From Alcanivorax sp. (GTDB lineage Bacteria > Pseudomonadota > Gammaproteobacteria > Pseudomonadales > Alcanivoracaceae): 64,000 bases of DNA. A program made the translations under genes and the position numbers. The DNA is taken from the NCBI RefSeq assembly GCF_017794965.1, contig NZ_CP051240.1, positions 1,240,001-1,304,000 on the forward strand. Direction: 5' to 3'. The notes below the pieces were generated by a model, which was not told the DNA's origin, did no database searches, and saw nothing but the letters and a program-made list of their open reading frames with translations. Shown one piece after another: positions 1 through 8,100 of this stretch; position 1 is the stretch's first letter; every line of letters starts with the position of its first letter.

Positions 1-471
1 GATAACCTGATCCTTGGGGGCAAAGCCCAGCATGGTTTTGGCCAGATCCGAGTTGGCCATGGCCCCGGTGCGCCACATGGCACCAATGCCTAACTCGTAG
101 GCAGCCAGCATCATGTTCTGGACCGCCGCGCCGACGGCGAGCATCTGTTCCCAGGCGGGGATCTTGTGGTTTTCAGTGATCTCAGCCACCGCGACCACGA
201 TGGTGGGCGCGCGCAGGGCCTTGTTCCTGGCGATTTCCCGGGTGCGCTTGTCGGCCTGGGGTTGTTCTTCCAGCAGTTGTGCTTCCATGATGTCACCGAG
301 CCGCTCTCGCTGATCGCCAGTCAGGACGATAAAACGCCACGGGCGCAGCAGGCCATGGTCCGGTGCACGGATCGCCGCACGCAGCAGCATGTCGAGCTGG
401 CTGTCGCTGGGGCCGGGTTCCTGTAACCGGGGGCTGGATACACGGGTGGTGAGGGCAGTGATGGTGTCCAT
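1..471 (-). CDS. Nitroreductase family protein (5' part only; gene runs off the left edge)
   Basis: The first 157 codons of an FMN-dependent nitroreductase, probably of the YdjA-like single-domain group. After the start the protein reads LLRAAIRAPDHGLLRPWRF, the usual N-terminal flavin/phosphate-binding signature (R-A-x-D-H-x-x-x-x-P-W). Further on, a VGAAVQNMMLAAYELGIG helix and MWRTGAM follow, both typical of the family. The ATG at 471 is chosen because GGAG lies six bases upstream; another ATG four bases further upstream is in a different frame. Such enzymes reduce nitro groups or quinones with NAD(P)H; the natural substrate is not visible. The gene is divergent from the cyclase gene. The C-terminal part lies outside the window. 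Confidence 0.85.
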   Translation of the reverse strand, partial: MDTITALTTRVSSPRLQEPGPSDSQLDMLLRAAIRAPDHGLLRPWRFIVLTGDQRERLGDIMEAQLLEEQPQADKRTREIARNKALRAPTIVVAVAEITENHKIPAWEQMLAVGAAVQNMMLAAYELGIGAMWRTGAMANSDLAKTMLGFAPKDQVI

Positions 472-626
472 TCATGGCTCCTGTAACGAGGCGGCAATGG
501 TAGCTTGAAATGCAAATCAGTCACACCCGTCGCGTCAGCGCTGAATTTCATGACGCTGGTCACCCCAGTCTTTTTTCTTAGACGGGAAAGCGCTAAGCTT
601 CTCAAAAACTCCGTGAAGCGGATCAC

Positions 627-2174
627 ATGACCTCCACGACTAAAAAGAAAGCTCGCCGTCCCCAGATCGGGCCCATGGAGCGGGCACGCCGACAAGCCAA
701 CTATATCCGACTGCTCGCCTTCCTCGTGGCCGTGCTGATGTTGGTGGTGGGGCTCAAGTTGGGGCTCTACCCCGAGTTGTATCTGCTGGGGGTGGCCGGC
801 CTGCTGACTTATCCGTTGTTGGCCCAGGGTGTTTTGTTTCTGGCGCATCGTCAGGACCTGCCAGAGAAAGTGGCCCACCAGACGCTCATGCAGTCGGATG
901 CGTTCATTATCGGCATGACCTGTGCCTTGCTGCATTTTGCGCTGGTGCCTTCGCTGGTGTTGTTGATCATTGTTCATGCCAATGCGGTGGCCAGTGGCGG
1001 TCTGAAGCCCTGGCTACTTAACCTGTTGATGACGGCCATTGGTGCCGCCACGCTGGGGGCGCTGTTGGGATTCCCGTTCATTTCTCCCCAGGCACCCATG
1101 CCGGCGGTAATGACCGCAGTGTCATTGCTTGGATTGGGCGTCTATGTAGGCGCGTCGTCGGCCTTTGTCCATTACCAGGCCCGTTACCTGAAGCAGGCCC
1201 AGGAGTTGGTGCGGCGTCAGCAACAGCAGGCGGTGGAGTTGTCCCGCAAGCTGGCAAAGTACCTGCCGCCGCAGATCTGGGGCTCCATGTTCTCCGGCAA
1301 GCGCGATGCCAAGCTGGAAACCCGTCGTAAACGGCTGACGGTGTTCTTTTCGGATATCAAGGGATTCAGTGCCATCTCCGAGGAGCTGCCGCTGGAAACC
1401 CTGACCAGCATGCTCAACAGCTACCTCAGCGAGATGACCCGCATTGCCCTGCGGCACGGCGGCACCATCGACAAGTTTATTGGCGATGCGGTGATGGTGT
1501 TCTTTGGTGATCCCAAGAGTGAAGGGGCCAACGAGGATGCCTACCGTTGCGTCATGATGGGCATCGAGATGCAGGAGCAGATGAAGTTGCTGCGCCAGCG
1601 CTGGAAGCGTGAGGGCATCGACCACAAGCTGGAAATCCGTATCGGCATCAACACCGGCTATGTGACGGTGGGGAATTTTGGCACCGATTCGCGCATGGAC
1701 TACACCATTCTGGGCACCGATGTGAACCTGGCAAGCCGTCTCGAATCGGCCTGCCGCCCGGGTGGGGTGCTGATTTCCGAGGCCACCCAGGAACTGGTGA
1801 AGGACCGCATCCAGTGTCGCAACATGGGCGACATTCAGGTGAAAGGATTCAACCGTCCCATTCCCGTCTTCGAGGCCATGGGCGCCAAGAAAGATGCGGG
1901 GGCCAGGAACCGTTATGTCTCTGCTCAAACCAACGGCTTCGGGATACACCTGGATGTGGAGCGCGTCCGCAATTTCGACAAGAACACCATCCTCAAGACT
2001 CTGGCTCGCTCTGCTTCGGAACTCAAGAAGGAGATTGCCGTAGCAGTGAACTATGAAGCCGAAGGTTTCAGCCTGCACGTGGACAGCAATGCCATCAAGC
2101 AACGCGAACGCGACCGCATCATCGAAATGATGGGCCGTGCAGCGAAGCGGGTGCAGACGCAGGTGCGGGTTTGA
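627..2174 (+). CDS. Membrane-anchored class III adenylate cyclase
   Basis: A 515-aa protein that should convert ATP to cAMP at the inner membrane. Residues about 27-185 hold several hydrophobic helices, resembling the MASE2 sensor of Pseudomonas CyaB; a basic, Gln-rich linker follows, and the cyclase domain spans about 235-425. Metal-binding aspartates are D243 (FSDIKGF) and D287 (IGDAVM). The purine-selecting pair is K283 and T360, the adenylate-type combination, and the transition-state residues N367 and R371 are present in VNLASR. About 90 residues follow the catalytic domain with no recognised fold. It is monocistronic and followed by a strong hairpin terminator. The ribosome site before the ATG is weak. 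What the membrane part senses is unknown. Confidence 0.88.
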   Translation: MTSTTKKKARRPQIGPMERARRQANYIRLLAFLVAVLMLVVGLKLGLYPELYLLGVAGLLTYPLLAQGVLFLAHRQDLPEKVAHQTLMQSDAFIIGMTCALLHFALVPSLVLLIIVHANAVASGGLKPWLLNLLMTAIGAATLGALLGFPFISPQAPMPAVMTAVSLLGLGVYVGASSAFVHYQARYLKQAQELVRRQQQQAVELSRKLAKYLPPQIWGSMFSGKRDAKLETRRKRLTVFFSDIKGFSAISEELPLETLTSMLNSYLSEMTRIALRHGGTIDKFIGDAVMVFFGDPKSEGANEDAYRCVMMGIEMQEQMKLLRQRWKREGIDHKLEIRIGINTGYVTVGNFGTDSRMDYTILGTDVNLASRLESACRPGGVLISEATQELVKDRIQCRNMGDIQVKGFNRPIPVFEAMGAKKDAGARNRYVSAQTNGFGIHLDVERVRNFDKNTILKTLARSASELKKEIAVAVNYEAEGFSLHVDSNAIKQRERDRIIEMMGRAAKRVQTQVRV

Positions 2175-2338
2175 AGGAGCTACAAGCTTCAAGCTGCAAG
2201 CTACAACGCGAGGACATGTCTCCCTCAACGACAGATGCTGTTGCTCCGCGCTGAGAGTTGTTAATGCAAAAAGCCACGCCCAAGGGCGTGGCTTTTTTGA
2301 TTTTAGCTTGCGGCTTGTAGCTTGAAGCTTGCCGCTTT
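2173..2338. repeat. AGCT-rich repeat arms flanking the terminator
   Basis: Two oppositely oriented arms built from short AGCTT / CTTGAAGCTTG words (about 2176-2205 and 2304-2335) enclose the hairpin terminator between the cyclase and beta-helix genes. Related AGCT-rich strings occur at 20371-20400, 28009-28030 and 36268-36297, always in intergenic DNA, so this is a dispersed low-complexity repeat and not gene-specific. Confidence 0.6.
2268..2299. terminator. Bidirectional intrinsic terminator
   Basis: A perfect 9-bp stem GCCACGCCC/GGGCGTGGC with a 2-nt loop, preceded by five A and followed by six T. It can end transcription of the cyclase gene on the plus strand and of the beta-helix gene arriving on the minus strand. 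Confidence 0.9.
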
Positions 2339-2339
2339 T

Positions 2340-3989
2340 CTAATTCAACGGATAACTCGTCCAGTCATCGGTCCAGTTCTGTACGCTGCCGGGGCGGATG
2401 GCGCCCAGATAGTCTGCGGCTTCATCCCAGAACTCGCCCTGCGGGATGCTGCTGGCGCCGTTGCGTGCCGGTGAGCGGGCGCCCGGTGCGAAGTCCGGGT
2501 GGGACAGGCTGTAGGCGTCGCGAGTGAGCAGGGGATCCGTGCCGAACTGGGCGTTGACCGCGCTGCTCTGGAAGTAACGGCGTTCGTCAAAGCCGCCGTC
2601 ATCATCACTGTCCAGGTTCTCCGCATCGAAGAAGGTGAGGCCGCGGCTACCCACCTTGTGCACCATCATGCTGTTGAAGGTGAGTTGACCATCGGTGAGG
2701 CGTTGAACCGTTTCTGCGCCCTTGATATCGATGGTCTCGCCGGAAAAGCCATCGATAATCACATTATGGAAATGTCCCCCGGTGCCTACCTTTAGGGTCA
2801 TGGCGCGGTGGTATTTCTCATGACTGCGTGGGCTGATCAGCGTCAGGTTGTAGAGCGTTGGTTCGGAAACGGGGCTGGCGTCCGGGTTGGCTTTCAGGTT
2901 GTCCCCCTCGAAGGCGTTATCGCCCAGATTGGGGTGTTGCTGGGCAACCAGAAACTGCACATTGCCACGCCATCCCATGTCCCAGTCCAGGGAGTCGTCG
3001 CCGGCACCGGTGATCACCACATGCTTGAGGTTGACGGTGCCGCCAAACACTTCGATGCCATCATCCAGGGCGCGGTGGACCTGAACATTGCGGATAATGG
3101 TGTTGCTGCCACAGCCGCCCAGCGTCAGGCCGTTGAGTTCGTTGTTGGCATACACCTCGAAGCCGGCGTATTCGATGCGGGTGTATTCCATGACACCGCA
3201 GGACGACGCCGCATCCGTGCCGCCAAACTGCCCCCGGGTATCACCGTGGGGAATCCCCTCGATCTGCGCGTCCTGCACATTGACCGGGGCGCTACCGAGC
3301 ATGACCACGCCCCCCCAGTCCCCGGCAGTACGGGTGCCCATGGCCTGGTTGCTGGTGAACACGATGGGCGCGCTCTGCTGGCCACGGGCAAACAGGTTGG
3401 CGCCGCGGGTGATCACCAGTGCGGATCCGGGACGCCCCTCGATGCGGGTGCCGGCTTCAATGGTGAGGCTGCCGTCTTCCACATAGACAATGCCGTCCAG
3501 AATCCAGGTGGTGTTCGCCGTCCAGGTGTGGGTGCCCGTGAGCGGACCGGTCACCACATGACGCCCGGCCAGGGCTTCATGCAGAGGCTTGTATCCGAAA
3601 TAGCCGATCACGCCCAGGGTCAGCGCGGCAAGGGCAAGCCAGACATAAGTAATGCGACGGGTAAGACGGGAGCCGTTATCTGATTGACGCTGGCCCAGCG
3701 TCTCGGCGATGTCCGGATTGGTCACCGGAGGGGTAGCCGTTACCGGCCGTTTGTGCAGCAACACTCCGTCGCGGTTGGCCTGCTCCAGCTTGATGCCGAG
3801 CGCACGTATTTTGCGGTTATCGCTCTGGGTGGCTCGCTTGATGATTTCAGCCCGGTATACCGGGTCATTGAGCAGCGTGTTGAAATGCACAAAGCGCAGG
3901 CTGCTGTCATTTTCCTGATCAAAGTTCTGTTTCAGTTGCCAAAGCAGCTCAACAAGCTGAGCGCGCGGCGACGATACTGCATCCACCAT
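2340..3989 (-). CDS. Single-pass membrane-anchored parallel beta-helix protein
   Basis: A 549-aa protein of unknown function. Residues 1-112 are polar, and one strong transmembrane helix lies at about 113-131. The remaining ~415 residues are rich in short G/N/V-rich repeats typical of a right-handed parallel beta-helix (for example GDWGGVVMLG, YTRIEYAGFEVYANNELNGL, DDGIEVFGGTVNLKHVVITG). With this layout the N-terminus should be cytoplasmic and the beta-helix periplasmic. There is no signal peptidase site, so it should stay tethered. Similar beta-helix domains occur in secreted Shewanella and myxobacterial proteins, usually behind a cleaved signal rather than a cytoplasmic domain. It stands alone, convergent to the cyclase gene. 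Function and ligand cannot be assigned. Confidence 0.75.
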   Translation of the reverse strand: MVDAVSSPRAQLVELLWQLKQNFDQENDSSLRFVHFNTLLNDPVYRAEIIKRATQSDNRKIRALGIKLEQANRDGVLLHKRPVTATPPVTNPDIAETLGQRQSDNGSRLTRRITYVWLALAALTLGVIGYFGYKPLHEALAGRHVVTGPLTGTHTWTANTTWILDGIVYVEDGSLTIEAGTRIEGRPGSALVITRGANLFARGQQSAPIVFTSNQAMGTRTAGDWGGVVMLGSAPVNVQDAQIEGIPHGDTRGQFGGTDAASSCGVMEYTRIEYAGFEVYANNELNGLTLGGCGSNTIIRNVQVHRALDDGIEVFGGTVNLKHVVITGAGDDSLDWDMGWRGNVQFLVAQQHPNLGDNAFEGDNLKANPDASPVSEPTLYNLTLISPRSHEKYHRAMTLKVGTGGHFHNVIIDGFSGETIDIKGAETVQRLTDGQLTFNSMMVHKVGSRGLTFFDAENLDSDDDGGFDERRYFQSSAVNAQFGTDPLLTRDAYSLSHPDFAPGARSPARNGASSIPQGEFWDEAADYLGAIRPGSVQNWTDDWTSYPLN

Positions 3990-4470
3990 AAACCCCCCAG
4001 ATGGATTAGGCGAAAATTCGAAAATTTGGACGAAGGGAGTATGTAAAAAAAAGATGACAGTGCCGTGACGGAGCCGAGCTATGAGCTACGCTTGATCCGA
4101 TAGGGAAACCAGAAAAAGTTCCCGGGGTTTTGCGAAGAACGGAAAAGAGGTTCAGATCGTTGAGTTCGGCGGCTTGGGAACCTGATAAGCCGCTGTAGGA
4201 GCGGTCGTTCGACCGCGATCCGAGCCTAAGCGAGGTAAGGATTCCAGAAAAGCCTTTTGTGCCGACTGTAGGAGTACCTCTTGAGGTGCGAATCTGCGGT
4301 GGTGGTGGCTCCCACCTGGCTGACATGACTCCAGCTGCTATGTCATCGCACCGATAAAAGTGCTTTGTCCTCGCCGGACGGGCCCAAAGGGGTGTAACGC
4401 GACACCCCTCTGGACTCCCCCGCGCCCCGACTCCGCTCGGCCTGCTCCGCAGGCACACTCCGGTACTCGC

Positions 4471-4535
4471 CCTGTGACGGACGCAAAAAAGACTCGCTCC
4501 GCTCAGACAGGTTTTTTGCTCTTCGCCGTCACAGG
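4471..4535. repeat. 65-nt long imperfect hairpin
   Basis: The outer arms CCTGTGACGG and CCGTCACAGG pair perfectly. Further in, GCAAAAAAGACT faces AGACAGGTTTTTTGC, leaving a short loop around CGCTCCGCTC. The structure is too long for an ordinary terminator but contains a T6 run; its role is unknown. Confidence 0.6.
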
Positions 4536-4775
4536 GCTGCGTTCCTCGACTCACTCTAACGGGGAAGCTGCGGTGCTGATGGCATTGGCGTTCTTCTCTA
4601 GCGCTAACGTTTGAGATAGCTGTAGGAAGTAGCGCAGTGGAGTAACGCATGTCGTGCGGCCCGAAGGGTGAGCGTAGCGAATAACCTGCCTGCAGGCGAT
4701 CCGAGCCTGGGCGAGGTAATGCGGTGACGCTGACAACGAGCTTATCGAAGGGATAACGCTTTTGGGCACAGCAAC

Positions 4776-4805
4776 GGCGGAGATCGCCTTTCGGCGATTT
4801 CCGCC
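4776..4805 (-). repeat. Hairpin downstream of the GMC oxidoreductase gene
   Basis: An inverted repeat, GGCGGAGATCGCC facing GGCGATTTCCGCC around a TTTC loop, sits about 27 bases past the stop codon of the minus-strand GMC gene. It lacks a U-tract, so it may be an RNA-stabilising 3' hairpin or REP-like sequence more than a true terminator. Confidence 0.5.
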
Positions 4806-4831
4806 CTACACCTTATGCTGTGGAAAGAAGA

Positions 4832-6427
4832 TTACTGCCCGAGAATAAAGTCCGCGCCTTTTTCCGCAATCATCACCGTCGGCGCATTGGTGTTGCCGCC
4901 GATGAGGGTGGGCATGATGGAGGCATCAATGACTCGCAGACCTTCCAGGCCCTGCACGCGCAGCTGGTTGTCCACCACGGCCATGTCGTCGTTACCCATC
5001 TTGCAGGTGCCCACCGGGTGGTAGATGTTGTCGCACTTGCGGCGCAGGAAGTCGCGCAGTTCATCGTCGGTCTGCACCTGCTTGCCGGGGAAGATTTCTT
5101 CGCCGCGCCACTGTGTGAGGGCATCCTGACCCATGATACGACGCACTTCCTTGAGACCGCGCAGCATGCCTTCCATATCATCCGGGTGTTCCAGGAAGCG
5201 AGGATCAATCAGCGCAGGCGAACGCGGGTTGGCATCGCGCAGGGTAATGTTGCCGCGGCTCTTGGGACGCAGGATACACACATGCCCGGAATAACCGTGC
5301 CCCATGCTGAAGCCGAGATTCAGGCCATGGTTGTCCAGACGCGCGGCGGTGAGGTGGAGCTGAAGATCAGGGATCGGCTCCTCCGGGCGAGACTTGATGA
5401 AGCCACCTGCCTCAGCCACGTTGGAAGTGAGCTGGCCGGTGCGACGGTAGAAGAAATCGAATACCCCTTTCAGACCCGTCATCAACAGGGCCACCGGATC
5501 CAGACTGAGGGTGTCCTTTTTAAGACTCTTGTGGACCACCAGCACATCCGGGTGATCCTGCAGGTTTTCACCCACGCCGGGCAGGTCGTGAACCAGCGGG
5601 ATGTTGTGCTCGGCCAGCTCCGCGGCCGGGCCCACCCCGGACAGTTTCAGTAGCTGGGGAGAGTTGATGGCACCACCGGAAAGCACCACTTCGCGGCTGG
5701 CTTTGAGGGTGCGAATCTGACCGTTGTGCTCCACTTCCACACCCACTGCTCGCTTGCCTTCGAACAGCACACGGTTGGCCAGGCAGTTGGTGAGTACCGT
5801 CAGATTGGGGCGATCCATGACCGGATGCAGGTAGGCACGGGATACGCCGCAGCGTTCACCGTCCTTCTGGTTGACCTTGTACATGCCAACCCCTTCCTGC
5901 ACATCATTGTTGAAGTCATCGGTCTGCGGGTGACCGGCTTCCACACCTGCCTTGATAAAGGCGTTACTCACCGGGTGAGTGTAACGCAGGTTGGCAATAT
6001 TCAGTTTGCCGCCGGTACCGTGAAAGGCGTTTTCGCCATCCTCGTAATGCTCCGAGCGTTTGAATACCGGTAGCACGTCATCATAGCTCCAGCCTTCGTT
6101 CCCCAGCTCTGCCCAGTGATCGTAATCCCATTTGTGGCCACGGGTGTAACACATGGCATTGACCGCCGATGACCCGCCCAGGGTCTTGCCGCGAGGAATG
6201 TAGATCTGGCGATTGTTGAGGGCTTTTTGCGGTACGGTGTAGTAACGCCAGTTGCGGGCATTGGAGCGCATCATCAGGATGATGCCTGCAGGAATGCGAA
6301 TAAAAAGGCTGTTGTCCGCGGGGCCGGCTTCCAGCAGGCAGACTCGGTTATCCGGGTTTTCGGAGAGGCGGTTGGCCAGCACACAGCCGGCGGAACCGGC
6401 CCCAACAATAATGTAATCGAACTCCAT
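4832..6427 (-). CDS. GMC-family FAD-dependent alcohol/choline dehydrogenase
   Basis: A 531-aa glucose-methanol-choline oxidoreductase. The N-terminal dinucleotide fold reads [16 protein letters not shown] (residues about 6-21). The GMC signatures follow: [15 protein letters not shown], then [17 protein letters not shown], then the C-terminal catalytic pair in [10 protein letters not shown] (H470) and [10 protein letters not shown] (about N514). Length and motifs match AlkJ/BetA-type dehydrogenases, which oxidise aliphatic alcohols or choline and pass electrons to the respiratory chain. No signal peptide is visible. The neighbours give no betaine operon (no betB or betI), so a medium-chain alcohol role is more likely than choline, but this is inference. 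The start at 6427 has GAGG seven bases upstream. Confidence 0.88.
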   Translation of the reverse strand: MEFDYIIVGAGSAGCVLANRLSENPDNRVCLLEAGPADNSLFIRIPAGIILMMRSNARNWRYYTVPQKALNNRQIYIPRGKTLGGSSAVNAMCYTRGHKWDYDHWAELGNEGWSYDDVLPVFKRSEHYEDGENAFHGTGGKLNIANLRYTHPVSNAFIKAGVEAGHPQTDDFNNDVQEGVGMYKVNQKDGERCGVSRAYLHPVMDRPNLTVLTNCLANRVLFEGKRAVGVEVEHNGQIRTLKASREVVLSGGAINSPQLLKLSGVGPAAELAEHNIPLVHDLPGVGENLQDHPDVLVVHKSLKKDTLSLDPVALLMTGLKGVFDFFYRRTGQLTSNVAEAGGFIKSRPEEPIPDLQLHLTAARLDNHGLNLGFSMGHGYSGHVCILRPKSRGNITLRDANPRSPALIDPRFLEHPDDMEGMLRGLKEVRRIMGQDALTQWRGEEIFPGKQVQTDDELRDFLRRKCDNIYHPVGTCKMGNDDMAVVDNQLRVQGLEGLRVIDASIMPTLIGGNTNAPTVMIAEKGADFILGQ

Positions 6428-6533
6428 GAATGGCCCTCAGAACGGTGAAAAAGGCGAACAGGGCAGGGCACCGGCAAGACGCAGGCGGATCCTGATTCGC
6501 GTAAACATAATGTCTATTTTAGGAAAAAAGCCG

Positions 6534-7169
6534 ATGAAAACGAGGCTTGTGGGCGACCCGGCGGTCGAATGTTTACTTAAAGCGCTATATTTGTCGTTGG
6601 CCTTCTGGCCGATGGCGGCGGTTTCACAGGTCCCCGATGGCTGGGAGTCGGTCCAGTTTGACGGCGAGACCCGCTACCAGCTGGAGCAGGGCTGCTGGCA
6701 GGCGCAGGCGCAGGACTCGGCGTCCGGTCTGGCGCGGCGCGAGGAAATTGATCTTCACGACACGCCTTATCTGCACTGGCAGTGGCAGTCCCCGACGCCC
6801 CCTGACTGGTCCGGGCAGGATGAGCAAAGTCGTGCCGGGGATGATTTTGTGGCTCGGGTCTACGTGATCAAGGAGGGCTGGCTGCCATGGCAAAGCCGTG
6901 CCATCAATTATGTTTGGTCCCGTCAGTATCCGGCGGGAACTCACTGGCCCAATCCGTTTGCCAGCCAGGCTCACATGGTGGTGGTGCAGGGACCGCAAGG
7001 GCAGGGGGAGTGGCATTCGTTTACTCGAGATGTGCGTGAAGATTTTCGTCGTTATCACGCTATGGACGTGGACCGCATCGACGCGGTGGCGATCATGACC
7101 GATACCGATAACACCGGGGCAACGGTATCCGCCTGTTACCGGCTACCCGTCTTTCAGGCCCGGCCATAA
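6534..7169 (+). CDS. DUF3047 exported protein
   Basis: A 211-aa protein whose residues 1-30 look like an export signal (basic start, then CLLKALYLSLAFWPMAAVSQ). The body shows features I associate with DUF3047: YLHWQWQ, then DDFVARVYVIKEGW, AINYVWS, and a C-terminal AIMTDTDNTG block. Proteins of this family are small, periplasmic and of unknown function. The ATG at 6534 is preferred over one at 6510 because AGGA lies nine bases before it, and because starting there gives a cleaner signal peptide. The gene is divergent from the GMC gene and followed by a perfect-looking hairpin. Confidence 0.75.
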   Translation: MKTRLVGDPAVECLLKALYLSLAFWPMAAVSQVPDGWESVQFDGETRYQLEQGCWQAQAQDSASGLARREEIDLHDTPYLHWQWQSPTPPDWSGQDEQSRAGDDFVARVYVIKEGWLPWQSRAINYVWSRQYPAGTHWPNPFASQAHMVVVQGPQGQGEWHSFTRDVREDFRRYHAMDVDRIDAVAIMTDTDNTGATVSACYRLPVFQARP

Positions 7170-7214
7170 GCGCCGGGTTGCGGTAAACCATGAGAGCTGG
7201 TTATTATTTAAGCG

Positions 7215-7250
7215 TCTGTGGTTAGCCTGTCGCGGCAGGTTAACCACAGA
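7215..7250. repeat. 15-bp-arm inverted repeat after the DUF3047 gene
   Basis: TCTGTGGTTAGCCTG and CAGGTTAACCACAGA pair along their whole length with one G-T wobble around a 6-nt loop. No T-run follows, so it is either a weak terminator or a protein-binding palindrome. Confidence 0.6.
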
Positions 7251-7437
7251 TTCCACAGCAAAGGCATGGCGATAGTGTTGTTCGGTTTGCAACGACCAGG
7301 CTCTCCCTCCCCAGACACTGTCTGCCGGCTTTCTTGTCTCCGCTTCTACAGTTTCTCAGGTTCCGGTTGTCGCCGAACCGTCATCGCTTCAAGCGTAATA
7401 TCCCGATCACAGCGTAACGGCAGTGGAGAGCTTGCCC

Positions 7438-7998
7438 ATGAGTGAACGCATCCTGCGGTTGGACAAGGGGGGGACCCCGATTGAATGGCTGGACTGGCAA
7501 ATGGCGGCGACGCTGTATGCCCGGGGACTGGTTACCTGGACATTGGGGGAGGTGATCTATCGGCCACGGGGCGGGATCTGCCGCCATTCCGGGGAGCGCT
7601 CTTCCCTGGAATTGCACTCGATCATTGCCTGTGATGGCGTGATTCATGGTCACCAGCGTCCTGCGCCGCCGTTAACCAACCGGGCGCTTTTCCGCCGCGA
7701 CCAGCAGCTCTGTCTGTACTGTGGCAAGCCTTTTACGGAACGCGACCTGACCCGGGATCACATCGTGCCCACATCCAGGGGGGGCAGGGATATCTGGTCA
7801 AACGTGGTGTCCGCCTGCCGTCGCTGTAACCAGCGAAAAGGAAACCGGCGGCTGGATGACATCGATATGGACTTGTTGGCGTTGCCCTACGTGCCGAATA
7901 TGGCCGAGTATCTGGCGCTGATAAACAGTCACCGCATCCGTGGCGATCAGATGGAATTTTTGCGAACACAGTTCGGTAAAGAAAGCCGCCTGTTGTAA
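7438..7998 (+). CDS. HNH endonuclease family protein
   Basis: A 186-aa protein with a C-terminal HNH nuclease domain. A zinc-binding CxxC (LYCGKPF) is followed by LTRDHIVPTSRGG, the HNH core, then NVVSACRRCNQRKGNR with the second zinc pair. The first ~90 residues resemble those of the widespread chromosomal HNH proteins of Proteobacteria. These act on DNA, but the physiological role is not established. The ATG at 7438 is preferred to a GTG at 7423 because GGAGAG lies seven bases upstream. The 100 bases after the stop are AT-rich and lead into the pel operon. Confidence 0.85.
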   Translation: MSERILRLDKGGTPIEWLDWQMAATLYARGLVTWTLGEVIYRPRGGICRHSGERSSLELHSIIACDGVIHGHQRPAPPLTNRALFRRDQQLCLYCGKPFTERDLTRDHIVPTSRGGRDIWSNVVSACRRCNQRKGNRRLDDIDMDLLALPYVPNMAEYLALINSHRIRGDQMEFLRTQFGKESRLL

Positions 7999-8081
7999 AT
8001 TTTTTTGTAAAATTAAGTAGTTAAGCGCAATTTTTACCAGTTAAACCGCCATTTTGCCTCTTTGTTCACTGCTTGTTGATG

Positions 8082-8087
8082 TATAAA
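8082..8087 (+). promoter_or_regulatory. Possible -10 element of the pel operon
   Basis: The AT-rich interval 7999-8100 contains TATAAA 14 bases before the proposed GTG of pelA. No well-spaced -35 hexamer is evident, so an activator or an upstream promoter may be needed. This is a weak call. Confidence 0.25.
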
Positions 8088-8100
8088 GCCCATTGTAGTT

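Larger units (their letters stand above)
4006..4831. other. Gene-free, repeat-rich interval
   Basis: About 825 bases in which I see no convincing gene. It holds REP-like strings: GTAGGAGCGGTCGTTCGACC at about 4195, GTAGGAGTACCTCTTGAGG at about 4267, and GCAGTGGAGTAACGC at about 4635, which has a near-copy at about 28164. It also holds two repeats of CGATCCGAGCCT..GCGAGGTAA (about 4218 and 4698; a third lies at about 39662) and the two hairpins listed separately. It looks like a sink for small mobile repeats between the beta-helix and GMC genes. Confidence 0.7.

Noticed and set aside
1122..2228. 368-codon minus-strand frame across the cyclase gene
   Set aside because: Antisense to conserved cyclase motifs; no ribosome site or recognisable product.
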